Source of the DNA: Nocardioides sp. Root190
GTDB lineage: Bacteria; Actinomycetota; Actinomycetes; Propionibacteriales; Nocardioidaceae
Reading direction: 5' to 3'
DNA: 64,000 nucleotides
Assembly (NCBI RefSeq): GCF_001428565.1
Contig: NZ_LMIA01000012.1
Span: forward strand, 1-64,000
Shown: positions 1 to 8,869 of the stretch, piece by piece
How the letters are laid out: every line of letters starts with the position of its first letter
Position numbering within the stretch: position 1 is the stretch's first letter
Made by a program: the position numbers and the translations under genes
Notes under the pieces: model-generated
The model's database searches: none
What the model saw: only the letters and a program-made list of their open reading frames with translations
Told to the model about the DNA's origin: nothing

Positions 1-90
1 ACCCGGTCCCATCCCGAACCCGGAAGTTAAGCCTGCCAGCGCCGATGGTACTGCAACCGAGAGGATGTGGGAGAGTAGGACGCAGCCGGA
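1..90 (+). rRNA. rrf: 5S rRNA, 3' part
   Basis: The first 90 bases match the 3' three quarters of an actinobacterial 5S rRNA: CCCATCCCGAACCCGGAAGT near the start and GGGAGAGTAGGACGC near the end. The 5' end lies outside the window, so an rRNA operon probably ends here. A strong terminator follows directly. Confidence 0.9.
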
Positions 91-100
91 CAATCATTCG

Positions 101-140
101 CCGAAAGGCCGACACCATGTGTCGGCCTTTCGGTGTTTTT
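101..140 (+). terminator. Rho-independent terminator of the rRNA operon
   Basis: A perfect 15-bp stem (101-115 paired with 119-133) with a 3-base loop is followed by a T-rich tail (TGTTTTT). It lies 10 bases after the 5S rRNA, the expected place for the end of the rRNA transcript. Confidence 0.9.
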
Positions 141-259
141 GTCGTTGGATGTCTCTCCAAGAGCCCTTTCGCGTCCACATTTCGCTGTTCTGGCGCGGAT
201 CTCCACAGGCCGTCGGCGCCGGATGGCTCACTCTGCTTCTCCAGGTCGATGCTCTCGTC

Positions 260-616
260 ATGAACCAGAGCGAGCAGACATCGATGAACTCCGTACAGTT
301 GCAGGGGCGCATCACCGGGGTGCCCGAGATGAGGGAGCTGCCCAGCGGCGACGCGGTGTGCGTGTGCCGCCTCGCGGTCGCCCGCGACGAGGTGAGGTTG
401 CTCCCCTCGGGAAGGCGCTCGCCGTCGGTCGACGTCATCGACCTGGCCGGGTGGACCGCCCGGTTGCGCCGTTCGATGGGTGGCTGGATCCCGGGCGACC
501 AGGTGCAGGTCGAGGGCGCGATACGGCGCCGCTTCTACCAGGCCGGCGGCCGCACGATGTCGCGTGTGGAGGTGGAGGTCAGCTCGGCGCGACGGGTTCG
601 TCGCGCAAGGACCTGA
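260..616 (+). CDS. Single-stranded DNA-binding (SSB)-like OB-fold protein
   Basis: 118 aa from ATG at 260. The N-terminus reads MNSVQLQGRITGVPEMRELP, the first strands of an SSB OB fold, and later DQVQVEGAIRRRF matches the typical strand 4/5 region. It is shorter than housekeeping SSB (about 160-180 aa) and lacks the acidic C-terminal tail that recruits partner proteins; it ends in basic RRVRRART instead. It is therefore probably an accessory SSB paralogue that binds single-stranded DNA. An ATG at 284 (MNSVQL) is an alternative start. The 3' end overlaps the convergent DUF1015 gene by 38 bases. Family assignment is good; the physiological role is inferred. Confidence 0.75.
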   Translation: MNQSEQTSMNSVQLQGRITGVPEMRELPSGDAVCVCRLAVARDEVRLLPSGRRSPSVDVIDLAGWTARLRRSMGGWIPGDQVQVEGAIRRRFYQAGGRTMSRVEVEVSSARRVRRART

Positions 617-1724
617 TCAGCACGCCGAGACTCGGCTTGGGCTGGAAGGACGTCGCCTTCTCGGGCAACAAGCGGTCGGCCTCGGCGATCTCGATCACCT
701 GGTCGACCGACGGCGCCGGCATCAGCACCGACACGGCGTCGGGGCGGGCCTTGGCGAGGGCGTCGTCGACGGAGTGGTGGTAGTCGATGGCGCTGGGACC
801 GTGGGGCAGCGCCGGCACGATCCTGCGATGCAGGGTCTCGACGGCGGCCTCACGCTCGTCGGCATCGAGCTTGATGACGGCCCAGGACCGGCCATCGGTG
901 GCCACCAGCCGGGTGGCCGAGAGTGCGGCCACCGCGTCGGGCTGGTTCTGCTCCTCGAAGGTGAGGCCCACGCTCTCCACGGCGTCGCGGAGGTGGACCA
1001 TTGCGGTGCCGGCCAGGGTGCGGTGGATCGGTCCCAGGAACAGGGGGGTGGCCTCCTGGTCCACCAGCATCGCGAGACCGAAGTCGGTCGCCGACCGACC
1101 GGGGGCGGCGAACCGTCGCTGGAGGCGCAGGTAGGCGGCGTAGCGGTGATGCCCGTCGGCGATCAGGGCGCGACCACCGGCGAGCTCTGCGGCGATCGCC
1201 TCGAGGGTGGCGGGTTCGCGGATCGTCCAGATCCGGTGCTGCTGCTCTCCGCGGTCGGTGAAGGTGTGTGCGGGAGGTGTGGCGACGACGGCGCTCAAGG
1301 TCTCACGGAGGGCCTTGCTCCCGCGGTGCACCAGCAGGATCGGCGCAGGGTTGAGCTCCATCTCTGCCATCCGGTCGGCCAGGTCGTCGGCCTGGGCCGG
1401 ATGGATCCCTTCGTGGGGCAGGACGGCCCGGTCCTCTGGGCGGGTGGCCCGTCGCGACACGTCGAGGGCACCGACCAGGCCGCGCACCGTCATCCCGGCC
1501 GAGCTGTACTCGTGCAGGTAGAGCGCAGGCAGGTCGTCGTGACGGACGTACCCGCGCGCCTGCCAGCGCAGCAGCCGCGCGGAGACGTCCTTGTAGGGAC
1601 GGGCGAAGGCGCGTCCCGTGGTCGGGTTCCCGACACGGGCGGGCGTCAGCATCAGCCCGCGGAAGGGCTCGAGGCGCAACGGACCCGCGACGTAGGGCGG
1701 GGTCACCAGTGCTGTTGCGTCCAC
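579..1724 (-). CDS. DUF1015 family protein
   Basis: 381 aa from a GTG at 1724 (VDATALVTPPYVAGPLRLEP); a longer reading to 1802 would run into the divergent HAD gene. The opening PFRGLMLTP, the LYLHEY strand, an HEGIHP segment and the ALIADGHHRYAAYL motif mark the DUF1015 family (COG4198). Some archaeal members are free-serine kinases (SerK), but the bacterial proteins are mostly uncharacterised, so no reaction is assigned. The His-rich DGHHRY motif is probably in the active site. It lies next to a HAD phosphatase gene, divergently transcribed with about 49 bases between starts. Its 3' end overlaps the SSB-like gene. Confidence 0.8.
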   Translation of the reverse strand: MDATALVTPPYVAGPLRLEPFRGLMLTPARVGNPTTGRAFARPYKDVSARLLRWQARGYVRHDDLPALYLHEYSSAGMTVRGLVGALDVSRRATRPEDRAVLPHEGIHPAQADDLADRMAEMELNPAPILLVHRGSKALRETLSAVVATPPAHTFTDRGEQQHRIWTIREPATLEAIAAELAGGRALIADGHHRYAAYLRLQRRFAAPGRSATDFGLAMLVDQEATPLFLGPIHRTLAGTAMVHLRDAVESVGLTFEEQNQPDAVAALSATRLVATDGRSWAVIKLDADEREAAVETLHRRIVPALPHGPSAIDYHHSVDDALAKARPDAVSVLMPAPSVDQVIEIAEADRLLPEKATSFQPKPSLGVLIRSLRDEPVAPS

Positions 1725-1773
1725 TCCCGCATCGTACGGAGCCGCGCGTGGAGCAGGCTGGCAAGGTGGTCCT

Positions 1774-2808
1774 GTGTTGCTGACTTCCACCTCCGTGCTC
1801 ACGGAGGTCTACGACCTGGCCATGCTCGACCTGGACGGTGTCGTCTACATCGGTGCCGAAGCCGTCCCGGGAGCAGCCGGTCACATCGCTGCGGCACGCT
1901 CCGCTGGCATGCGGATCGCCTTCGTCACCAACAACGCCTCCCGTCCACCGGAGACCGTCGCCCAGCACCTGAGCGATCTCGGTGTGTCCGCCAGCGCCTC
2001 GGACGTCGTGACGAGCGCGCAGGCCGCAGCCCGCCTGGCGCGGGGACGCTGGGGGCGGGGCGCCCGCGTGGTGTGTCTGGGTGCTCCCGGTCTGGAGCAG
2101 GCACTGGTCGAGGCGGGACTGGTTCCGGTGGGTGTCGAGGAGGAAGCCGTCGGCCTGGTCAGCGGCTATGGACCGGATCTGCGTTGGTCGACGATCATGC
2201 GTGCCGCCGTACTGATCGGGGACGGTCTGCCCTGGGTGGCCAGCAACACCGACCAGTCGATTCCGACGGCGTTCGGGGTGGCGCCCGGCCACGGTGTGCT
2301 GGTCGAGATGGTCAGCCGCTTCACGGGCGTGGTCCCCGTCGTGGCAGGCAAGCCGGAGCGCCCGCTCCTCGACGAGACCGTGCGGCGGGTCGGAGGCGCC
2401 CGGCCGCTGATGATCGGTGACCGACTCGACACCGACATCGAAGGCGCCCGGAACGCCGGAGTGGACTCGCTGCTCGTCCTCACCGGAGTCACCGGGCTCG
2501 GGGACCTGGTCGCGGCGCCCGTGCCGCTTCGACCGTCCTACCTGTCCGCGAACCTGGCGGGCCTGTTCGACGCGCACGTCGCACCGACGCGCGTGGAGGA
2601 CCGGTGGGTCGCAGGTGGCTGGAGCTGCCGGGTGGCGAAGGACGGTCGGATCGAGATGGCGACGGACGCTGCGCGGCCTGACGCCGCCCAGCGCGACGAC
2701 TGGTGGCGCGCTGTGGCGGCGGCTGCCTGGGACCACCTCGACCGAACCGGATCGGTGGTCGACATCACCGCGGCACGGGTCCCCGCGCCCGACCCGTCGG
2801 CGCGGTAG
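1774..2808 (+). CDS. HAD-superfamily phosphatase, class IIA (NagD-like)
   Basis: 344 aa from GTG 1774. HAD motif I is DLDGVVY (about residues 16-22, nucleophile Asp), motif II is VTNN, and motif III/IV is KPERPLLDE with IGDRLDTDIEGARNAG. This layout with a C2a cap is the NagD/4-nitrophenylphosphatase-like group; the substrate cannot be told from sequence. A C-terminal extension of about 75 residues (VEDRWVAGG onward) follows the core. It opens the HAD, small ORF, tlyA, nadK, recN series that is also found in mycobacteria (Rv1692-Rv1696 type). The TAG stop forms part of a predicted -10 element for the next ORF. Confidence 0.88.
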   Translation: MLLTSTSVLTEVYDLAMLDLDGVVYIGAEAVPGAAGHIAAARSAGMRIAFVTNNASRPPETVAQHLSDLGVSASASDVVTSAQAAARLARGRWGRGARVVCLGAPGLEQALVEAGLVPVGVEEEAVGLVSGYGPDLRWSTIMRAAVLIGDGLPWVASNTDQSIPTAFGVAPGHGVLVEMVSRFTGVVPVVAGKPERPLLDETVRRVGGARPLMIGDRLDTDIEGARNAGVDSLLVLTGVTGLGDLVAAPVPLRPSYLSANLAGLFDAHVAPTRVEDRWVAGGWSCRVAKDGRIEMATDAARPDAAQRDDWWRAVAAAAWDHLDRTGSVVDITAARVPAPDPSAR

Positions 2809-2817
2809 CCTCGCGAC

Positions 2818-2991
2818 ATGACCGAGGTTCCTGTACCGGCACCCACGCCGACCGGCATCGAGGCCGTCGACCGCGTCCTCGACCTGGTCGCGGGTCTGGA
2901 CGTCCGTCCGCTCGACGAGCACGCGGCCGTCTTCGAGGAGGCCCACGCCGGCCTCCGGCACACGCTCGACAACCCGCCGGCTGCCGACTAG
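2818..2991 (+). CDS. Small conserved actinobacterial protein (57 aa)
   Basis: 57 aa starting MTEVPVPAPTPTGIEAVDRV, mostly helical and acidic, with no membrane segment or known motif. It sits 9 bases after the HAD gene and 4 bases before tlyA, the same position as the small Rv1693-type gene in mycobacteria, which supports it being real. TAGCCT at 2806-2811 lies 6 bases before the ATG, so it may be made from a leaderless transcript as well as by read-through. Function unknown. Confidence 0.7.
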   Translation: MTEVPVPAPTPTGIEAVDRVLDLVAGLDVRPLDEHAAVFEEAHAGLRHTLDNPPAAD

Positions 2992-2995
2992 CGCT

Positions 2996-3829
2996 GTGCC
3001 ACCGCGACGCCTGCGGCTGGACGCAGAGCTGGTACGACGTCAGCTGGCGCCCTCCAGGGAACGGGCTGCCCAGCTCATCGCCGACCGCCGGGTCAAGGTC
3101 GCCGGCGTCGTCGCGACCAAGCCGGCGACCGGTGTCACGACCGATGTCGCGATCGTCGTCCTCGAGGGCGAGCACGGTCCGGACTACGTGTCGCGTGGTG
3201 CCCACAAGCTCGCTGGTGCGCTCGCTGCCTTCGCTCCACTCGGACTGGGTGTCGCCGGTCGGCGGTGCCTCGACGCCGGGGCGTCGACCGGTGGCTTCAC
3301 CGACGTACTCCTCCGTGCCGGCGCCCAGCAGGTGGTTGCGGTCGACGTCGGCTACGGCCAGCTGCACTGGTCGCTGCAGAAGGACGACCGGGTCGACATC
3401 CACGACCGCACCAACGTCCGTGCCCTGGTCCCGGACCAGATCGGCGGTCAGGTCGACCTCGTGGTCGGTGACCTCTCCTTCATCTCGCTGGTCCTCGTCC
3501 TCGAGGCACTGCTCGGCGTGACCCGCCCCGACGGCGACCTCGCGTTGATGGTGAAGCCGCAGTTCGAGGTCGGCAAGGACCGGGTCGGCAAGGGCGGCGT
3601 CGTCCGCGATGCCGCTCTGAGGACCGAAGCCGTGCTCGGGGTGGCCCATGCGGCCGCCGCGCGTGGCTGGGGTGCGCAGGCCGTGACGGTGAGTCCGTTG
3701 CCGGGTCCCTCGGGCAATGTGGAGTTCTTCCTCTGGCTGCGCCACGGCCCCGCGATGGTGGACGACGAGGCCATTGCCGAGGTCGTGCACCGCGGGACGT
3801 CGGAGCATGATGAGAAGGTGGGCCCATGA
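2996..3829 (+). CDS. tlyA: TlyA family rRNA 2'-O-methyltransferase / hemolysin
   Basis: 277 aa from GTG 2996. An N-terminal S4 RNA-binding domain (about residues 1-65, RLDAELVRRQLAPSRERAAQ) is followed by an FtsJ-like SAM-dependent methyltransferase domain with the SAM loop CLDAGASTGGFTDVLL and the VVGDLSFISL strand. In mycobacteria TlyA adds 2'-O-methyl groups to C1409 of 16S and C1920 of 23S rRNA, and its loss gives capreomycin resistance; the same activity is inferred here. Full length for the family. It overlaps nadK by 4 bases (ATGA), so the two are probably translationally coupled. Confidence 0.92.
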   Translation: MPPRRLRLDAELVRRQLAPSRERAAQLIADRRVKVAGVVATKPATGVTTDVAIVVLEGEHGPDYVSRGAHKLAGALAAFAPLGLGVAGRRCLDAGASTGGFTDVLLRAGAQQVVAVDVGYGQLHWSLQKDDRVDIHDRTNVRALVPDQIGGQVDLVVGDLSFISLVLVLEALLGVTRPDGDLALMVKPQFEVGKDRVGKGGVVRDAALRTEAVLGVAHAAAARGWGAQAVTVSPLPGPSGNVEFFLWLRHGPAMVDDEAIAEVVHRGTSEHDEKVGP

Positions 3830-4776
3830 CCGACCCGCGCCGCGTCCTCGTCCTGGCGCACACGCGACGCCCCGAAGCCCGTGAGGTCGCCCGGGCCTTC
3901 GTCAAGGAGCTGACCGGGCACGGCATCGTGGTGCGTCTCCTGCGCGCCGAGGCCGACGACCTGGACCTCGATCCGGACGGCTACGACCCGGCGGTCGAGC
4001 TCACCGACTCCGAGACCGATGCCAGCCGCGGCTGCGAGCTCACCGTCGTCATCGGCGGCGACGGCAGCATCCTGCGAGCGGCCGAGGTCACCTACGCCCG
4101 GCTCACGCCCGTGCTCGGCGTCAACCTGGGCCACGTCGGATTCCTCGCCGAGGCCGAGCACGAGGACGTCGCCGACACCATCGAGGCGATCGTCCACCAG
4201 CGCTACACCACCGAGGACCGCCTGACCCTGGACGTGCGGGCCTTCGTCGACGGCGAGCTGGTCTACACGACCTTCGCGGTCAACGAGGCGAGTGTCGAGA
4301 AGGCGTCGCGCGAGCGGATGCTCGAGGTCGTCGTCGAGATCGACAACCGGCCGCTGTCCCGATGGGGCTGCGACGGCGTCGTCTGTGCGACGCCCACCGG
4401 CTCCACGGCGTACAACTTCAGCGCGGGTGGCCCGATCGTGTGGCCCCAGGTCGAGGCGCTGTGCATCGTCCCGCTCAGCGCGCATGCCCTGTTCGCGCGA
4501 CCGATGGTGGTCGCGCCGTCCTCGGTGATCGCGATCGAGGTGCTCGAGGGCAACCAGGGCTCCGGCGTGCTGTGGTGCGACGGGCGACGCAGTGTCGACC
4601 TCCCGCCGGGCGCCCGGATCGAGGTGAGCCGGGGTCTGCGACCGGTGCGTCTGGTGCGCCTGCACCAGCGGCCGTTCACCGACCGGCTGGTTGCCAAGTT
4701 CGGCCTGTCGGTCGCCGGCTGGCGTGGCACGGCCGAGCAGCGCAACAACGCCAGGGGACAGGGAGAGATCACGTGA
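3826..4776 (+). CDS. nadK: NAD kinase
   Basis: 316 aa. It phosphorylates NAD+ to NADP+ using ATP or polyphosphate. The diagnostic GGDGS motif is at about residues 77-81 (VVIGGDGSILRAAE), followed by GVNLGHVGFLAE and the conserved CDGVVCATPTGSTAYNFSAGG segment that binds NAD. Length is normal for actinobacterial NadK. The start overlaps the tlyA stop and the stop overlaps the recN start (GTGA), so tlyA, nadK and recN form one operon. Confidence 0.96.
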   Translation: MTDPRRVLVLAHTRRPEAREVARAFVKELTGHGIVVRLLRAEADDLDLDPDGYDPAVELTDSETDASRGCELTVVIGGDGSILRAAEVTYARLTPVLGVNLGHVGFLAEAEHEDVADTIEAIVHQRYTTEDRLTLDVRAFVDGELVYTTFAVNEASVEKASRERMLEVVVEIDNRPLSRWGCDGVVCATPTGSTAYNFSAGGPIVWPQVEALCIVPLSAHALFARPMVVAPSSVIAIEVLEGNQGSGVLWCDGRRSVDLPPGARIEVSRGLRPVRLVRLHQRPFTDRLVAKFGLSVAGWRGTAEQRNNARGQGEIT

Positions 4777-6521
4777 TCGAGGAGCTCAGGATCAGCTCGC
4801 TCGGGGTGATCGACTGCTCCGTGCTCGAGCTCGGCCCCGGCCTCACCGTGATCACGGGCGAGACCGGCGCCGGCAAGACCATGGTCGTCACGGCCCTCGG
4901 GCTGCTGCTCGGGGGACGGGCGGACAGCGGAGCGGTCCGCGCCGGTGCCCGTCAGGCGCGGGTGGAGGGCCTGGTGTCCACCACCTCGGTCCCCGGACTG
5001 GCCGCTGCGGTCGAGGACGCCGGTGGCGAGGTGGAGGACGGGACGACCGTCCTCGCCCGCAACGTCAATGCAGAAGGGCGCTCGCGTGCCTTCGTCGGTG
5101 GGGCGGCGGTGCCCATCTCCACCCTCACCGAGATCACCGAGCCTCTCGTCGCGGTGCACGGGCAGTCGGATCAGCACCGCCTGCTCAAGCCGCAGACCCA
5201 ACGCCACGCGCTCGACCGCTTCGGCGCGCTCGAGCCCCTGAACGCCACCTATGCCGGGATCCACGACCGGTTGGTCGCCACCGAGCAGGAGCTCGCGGAG
5301 GTGACGGCGAGCGCGCGGGAGCGCGCTCGCGAGGCCGACGTGCTGCGCTTCGGCGTCGACGAGGTCGAGGCGGTCTCGCCCCAACCCGGCGAGGACGTCG
5401 AGCTGGCGGCCGAGGAGGCCCGGCTCGGTCATGCCGACACGCTGCGCGGTGCTGCCGAGCAGGCCCGCGAGGCCCTGTCCAGCGAGCACGGGTCGCCTGA
5501 CGCGTTGGGCGCGGTCGCGGCAGCACGCGGTCTGCTGGAGGGTGTGCGTGACCACGACCCCGAGGCGGCCTCGCTCGCCGACCGGGTCGCCGAGGTCAGC
5601 TACCTGTTGTCCGACGTCGCGGCCGACGTCGCGTCGTACTGCTCGGGCGTGGACACCGATCCTGCCCGGCTCGCCTCGGTGTCCGAGCGGCGGGCGGCCC
5701 TGCTCTCCCTCACCCGGAAGTACGGCGAGACCGTCGCCGACGTGCTGGCCTGGGCCGATGCCTCCTCGGCCCGCCTGCTCGACCTCGACTCGACCGACGA
5801 GCGGATCCAGGAGCTCGCGGCCACGGCGGGCCGACTGCGCGCAGAGCTCGCTGCGGCCGGCCTCGCGCTCAGCAAGGCCCGCACGGAAGCGGCTGCCCGG
5901 CTCTCCAGCGCCGTGAGTGACGAGCTCACCCTCCTCGCCATGCCGCACGCCCACGTGAGGATCCGGGTGTCCCGGCGCGAGGTCACGGCGCCGATCGACC
6001 CTGCCCGTCCGCCCGCCGACCAGGTCGCGGTGGGGGAGCAGTGGATCCGCTTCAGCCGCAGCGGGCTGGACGACGTCGAGTTCCTGCTCGCCGCCAACTC
6101 GGGCTCCGAGCCGCGACCCCTGCACAAGGGTGCCTCGGGCGGCGAGCTCTCCCGGGTGATGCTGGCCGTCGAGGTCTGCCTCGCCGGGACGAGTCCCGTC
6201 CCGACCTTCGTGTTCGACGAGGTCGACTCCGGCGTGGGTGGCGCCGCAGCCGTGGAGATCGGGCGACGCCTGGCCACCCTCGCCGACCAGGCCCAGGTCC
6301 TGGTCGTCACCCACCTTCCCCAGGTCGCGGCGTTCGCAGATCGCCATGTCCTGGTGGAGAAGTCCAGCGACGGCACCGTCACGACCTCGGGACTGGTGAC
6401 CCTCGACGACGCGGGCCGTGAGAGGGAACTCTCGCGGATGCTCGCTGGCCTCTCGGAGTCCGACACCGCCCTCGCCCACGCGCGCGAACTGCTCGATGTG
6501 GCGCGGCGGCGTGCAGGCTGA
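4773..6521 (+). CDS. recN: DNA repair protein RecN
   Basis: 582 aa from the GTG at 4773 that overlaps the nadK stop and has an AGGGAGAG ribosome site upstream. RecN is an SMC-like ATPase that acts at double-strand breaks. Walker A GETGAGKT is at residues 29-36, the central third is an Ala/Glu/Arg-rich coiled coil, the ABC signature is KGASGGELSRVMLA, and Walker B is TFVFDEVDSGVGG. In many actinobacteria steA and mctB lie between recN and pyrG; here pyrG follows after only 26 bases. No LexA box was seen at this operon. Confidence 0.95.
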   Translation: MIEELRISSLGVIDCSVLELGPGLTVITGETGAGKTMVVTALGLLLGGRADSGAVRAGARQARVEGLVSTTSVPGLAAAVEDAGGEVEDGTTVLARNVNAEGRSRAFVGGAAVPISTLTEITEPLVAVHGQSDQHRLLKPQTQRHALDRFGALEPLNATYAGIHDRLVATEQELAEVTASARERAREADVLRFGVDEVEAVSPQPGEDVELAAEEARLGHADTLRGAAEQAREALSSEHGSPDALGAVAAARGLLEGVRDHDPEAASLADRVAEVSYLLSDVAADVASYCSGVDTDPARLASVSERRAALLSLTRKYGETVADVLAWADASSARLLDLDSTDERIQELAATAGRLRAELAAAGLALSKARTEAAARLSSAVSDELTLLAMPHAHVRIRVSRREVTAPIDPARPPADQVAVGEQWIRFSRSGLDDVEFLLAANSGSEPRPLHKGASGGELSRVMLAVEVCLAGTSPVPTFVFDEVDSGVGGAAAVEIGRRLATLADQAQVLVVTHLPQVAAFADRHVLVEKSSDGTVTTSGLVTLDDAGRERELSRMLAGLSESDTALAHARELLDVARRRAG

Positions 6522-6547
6522 GCAATCACCGCGTAGAATGGAATCCC

Positions 6548-8266
6548 GTGAACACGGCGCCCGGTAGTGGTACGAATCGACAGGCAAAACACCTCTTCGT
6601 GACCGGGGGCGTCGCCTCCTCCCTCGGCAAGGGTCTGACTGCTTCCAGTCTCGGTCGTCTGCTGCGCTCGCGTGGCCTTCGGGTCACCATGCAGAAGCTG
6701 GACCCCTATCTCAACGTCGACCCCGGAACGATGAACCCGTTCCAGCACGGTGAGGTGTTCGTCACCAACGACGGCGCCGAGACCGACCTCGACATCGGTC
6801 ACTATGAGCGGTTCCTCGACACCGATCTCAGCCAGATCGCCAATGTCACGACCGGGCAGGTCTACTCGACGGTGATCGCCAAGGAGCGCAAGGGCGAGTA
6901 CCTCGGCGACACCGTCCAGGTGATCCCGCACATCACCAACGAGATCAAGGAACGGATCCTGGCCATGGGCCACGGAACCGGTGCCGACGCGGTGGACATC
7001 GTGATCACCGAGGTCGGCGGCACGGTCGGCGACATCGAGTCCCTGCCCTTCCTCGAGGCCGCCCGCCAGGTGCGTCACGACATCGGTCGCGACAACTGCT
7101 TCTTCCTGCACGTCTCGCTGGTCCCGTTCATCGGTCCGTCCGGTGAGCTGAAGACCAAGCCGACCCAGCACTCTGTGGCCGCCCTGCGCCAGGTCGGCAT
7201 CCAGCCCGACGCGGTGGTGTGCCGCGCCGACCGTGAACTGCCGGACAGCATCAAGAAGAAGATCTCGCTGATGTGCGACGTCGAGCAGGAGGCCGTCGTC
7301 ACGGCCGCCGACGCGCCCTCGATCTACGACATCCCCAAGGTCCTGCACCGTGAGGGCCTGGACGCCTACGTCGTACGACGTCTCAACCTGCCGTTCCGCG
7401 ACGTCGACTGGACGCTGTGGGACGACCTGCTCCGCCGGGTGCACCACCCCAAGGAGGACGTCACGATCGCGCTGGTCGGCAAGTACATCGACCTCCACGA
7501 CGCCTACCTCTCGGTGGCCGAGGCGCTGCGCGCCGGTGGGTTCGCCCACGAGGCCAAGGTCCACCTCAAGTGGGTCGCCTCGGACGAGTGCGAGAGCCAG
7601 CCCGGCGCAGCCAAGCAGCTGGCCGACGTCGACGCCATCTGCGTGCCCGGTGGCTTCGGCATCCGCGGCCTCGAGGGCAAGCTCGGCGCACTCACCTACG
7701 CCCGCGCGCACGGGATCCCCACCCTGGGCCTGTGCCTGGGCCTGCAGAGCATGGTCATCGAGTACGCCCGCACCGAGCTCGGCCTCACCAAGGCGGGATC
7801 GACGGAGTTCGACCCGGACACCCCGGAGCCGGTCATCGCGACGATGGAGGAGCAGAAGTCCATCGTCGAGGGCGGCGGCGACCTGGGTGGCACGATGCGA
7901 CTGGGCCTCTACCCGGCCCGGCTGACCCCGGGCTCGCTCGCGGCCGAGGCCTACGGCGCCGAGCTGATCGAGGAGCGTCACCGGCACCGCTACGAGGTGA
8001 ACAACGCCTACCGCGCGCAGCTGGAGGAGGCTGGGCTGGTGTTCTCCGGGATCAACCCCGACCTCGACCTGGTCGAGTTCGTCGAGCTGCCGCGCGACGT
8101 GCACCCCTACTACGTCGGGACCCAGGCGCACCCCGAGCTCCGCTCGCGCCCGACGCGTCCGCACCCGCTCTTCGCCGGTCTGGTCGGCGCGGCGCTCGCC
8201 CGTCAGCGGGAGACGCGTCTGGAGATCGACGAGTCCGGCCTCCATCCCGATCCGGTCGACGAGTGA
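6548..8266 (+). CDS. pyrG: CTP synthase
   Basis: 572 aa from GTG 6548. It aminates UTP to CTP using glutamine. The N-terminal synthetase domain carries FVTGGVASSLGKGLTA near residue 20, and the C-terminal class I glutamine amidotransferase domain has GLCLGLQ with nucleophile Cys at about residue 396 and the HPE triad motif (QAHPELRSRPTRPHPLF). TAGAAT at 6534-6539 followed by 8 bases and the GTG suggests a leaderless transcript, which fits the lack of a ribosome site. Normal length. Confidence 0.97.
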   Translation: MNTAPGSGTNRQAKHLFVTGGVASSLGKGLTASSLGRLLRSRGLRVTMQKLDPYLNVDPGTMNPFQHGEVFVTNDGAETDLDIGHYERFLDTDLSQIANVTTGQVYSTVIAKERKGEYLGDTVQVIPHITNEIKERILAMGHGTGADAVDIVITEVGGTVGDIESLPFLEAARQVRHDIGRDNCFFLHVSLVPFIGPSGELKTKPTQHSVAALRQVGIQPDAVVCRADRELPDSIKKKISLMCDVEQEAVVTAADAPSIYDIPKVLHREGLDAYVVRRLNLPFRDVDWTLWDDLLRRVHHPKEDVTIALVGKYIDLHDAYLSVAEALRAGGFAHEAKVHLKWVASDECESQPGAAKQLADVDAICVPGGFGIRGLEGKLGALTYARAHGIPTLGLCLGLQSMVIEYARTELGLTKAGSTEFDPDTPEPVIATMEEQKSIVEGGGDLGGTMRLGLYPARLTPGSLAAEAYGAELIEERHRHRYEVNNAYRAQLEEAGLVFSGINPDLDLVEFVELPRDVHPYYVGTQAHPELRSRPTRPHPLFAGLVGAALARQRETRLEIDESGLHPDPVDE

Positions 8267-8281
8267 CGACCGGAGCCTGAG

Positions 8282-8869
8282 GTGCTCGGCGACGTCCCGG
8301 AGTCCTGGCCGGTCGAGTCGAGCACCGACGTGCACCGCGACTCGTGGGTGCTCGCGCTGCGTTCGGACCGGGTACGCCGCCCGGGGGACCACGGCGAGGA
8401 GCCCTTCCGGCGGCTCGTGGTCGAACACCCCGGTGCTGCCGTGGTGCTGGCCATCGACGACCAGGACCGCGCGCTGTGCATCCGGCAGTACCGCCACGCG
8501 GCGCAGCACCGGCTGGTGGAGCTGCCCGCCGGTGTGTGCGACCACGACGGGGAGGACCCCGAGCAGGTCGCCCGCCGCGAGCTGCGGGAGGAGGCCGCGC
8601 TGCAGGCCGAGCGCTGGACCCACGTGCTGTCGACGTACAGCTCACCCGGCTACTCCGCGGAGCGGATCCACTACTTCCTCGCCGAGGGGCTCTCGCCCGC
8701 GGACCGTGGCGACTTCGTGCTCGAGCACGAGGAGGCCGAGCTGGAAGAGGTCTGGGTCCCGTTCGCCGAGCTGGTGGAGGCGGTCCTGAGCGGCGCGATC
8801 GCCGACGGACCGGTGGTCCAGGTCGTGCTGGCCTGCCACGTCCTGCGTGAACGGGCTCGTACGGCGTGA
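8282..8869 (+). CDS. NUDIX hydrolase, ADP-ribose pyrophosphatase type
   Basis: 195 aa from GTG 8282, 15 bases after pyrG. The NUDIX box is split across EQVARRELREEAALQAE, preceded by the QYRHAAQHRLVELPAGVCD segment typical of the ADP-ribose pyrophosphatase group. The family cleaves ADP-ribose and related sugar nucleotides to AMP plus a sugar phosphate; the exact substrate is inferred. In mycobacteria a homologous NUDIX gene (Rv1700 type) sits in the same place between pyrG and xerD. It overlaps the next gene by 4 bases. Confidence 0.88.
   Translation: MLGDVPESWPVESSTDVHRDSWVLALRSDRVRRPGDHGEEPFRRLVVEHPGAAVVLAIDDQDRALCIRQYRHAAQHRLVELPAGVCDHDGEDPEQVARRELREEAALQAERWTHVLSTYSSPGYSAERIHYFLAEGLSPADRGDFVLEHEEAELEEVWVPFAELVEAVLSGAIADGPVVQVVLACHVLRERARTA

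Noticed and set aside
1303..2961. A long minus-strand frame across the HAD gene
   Set aside because: It is Arg/Gly-rich and runs opposite to a convincing HAD coding sequence; typical of antisense frames in GC-rich DNA.
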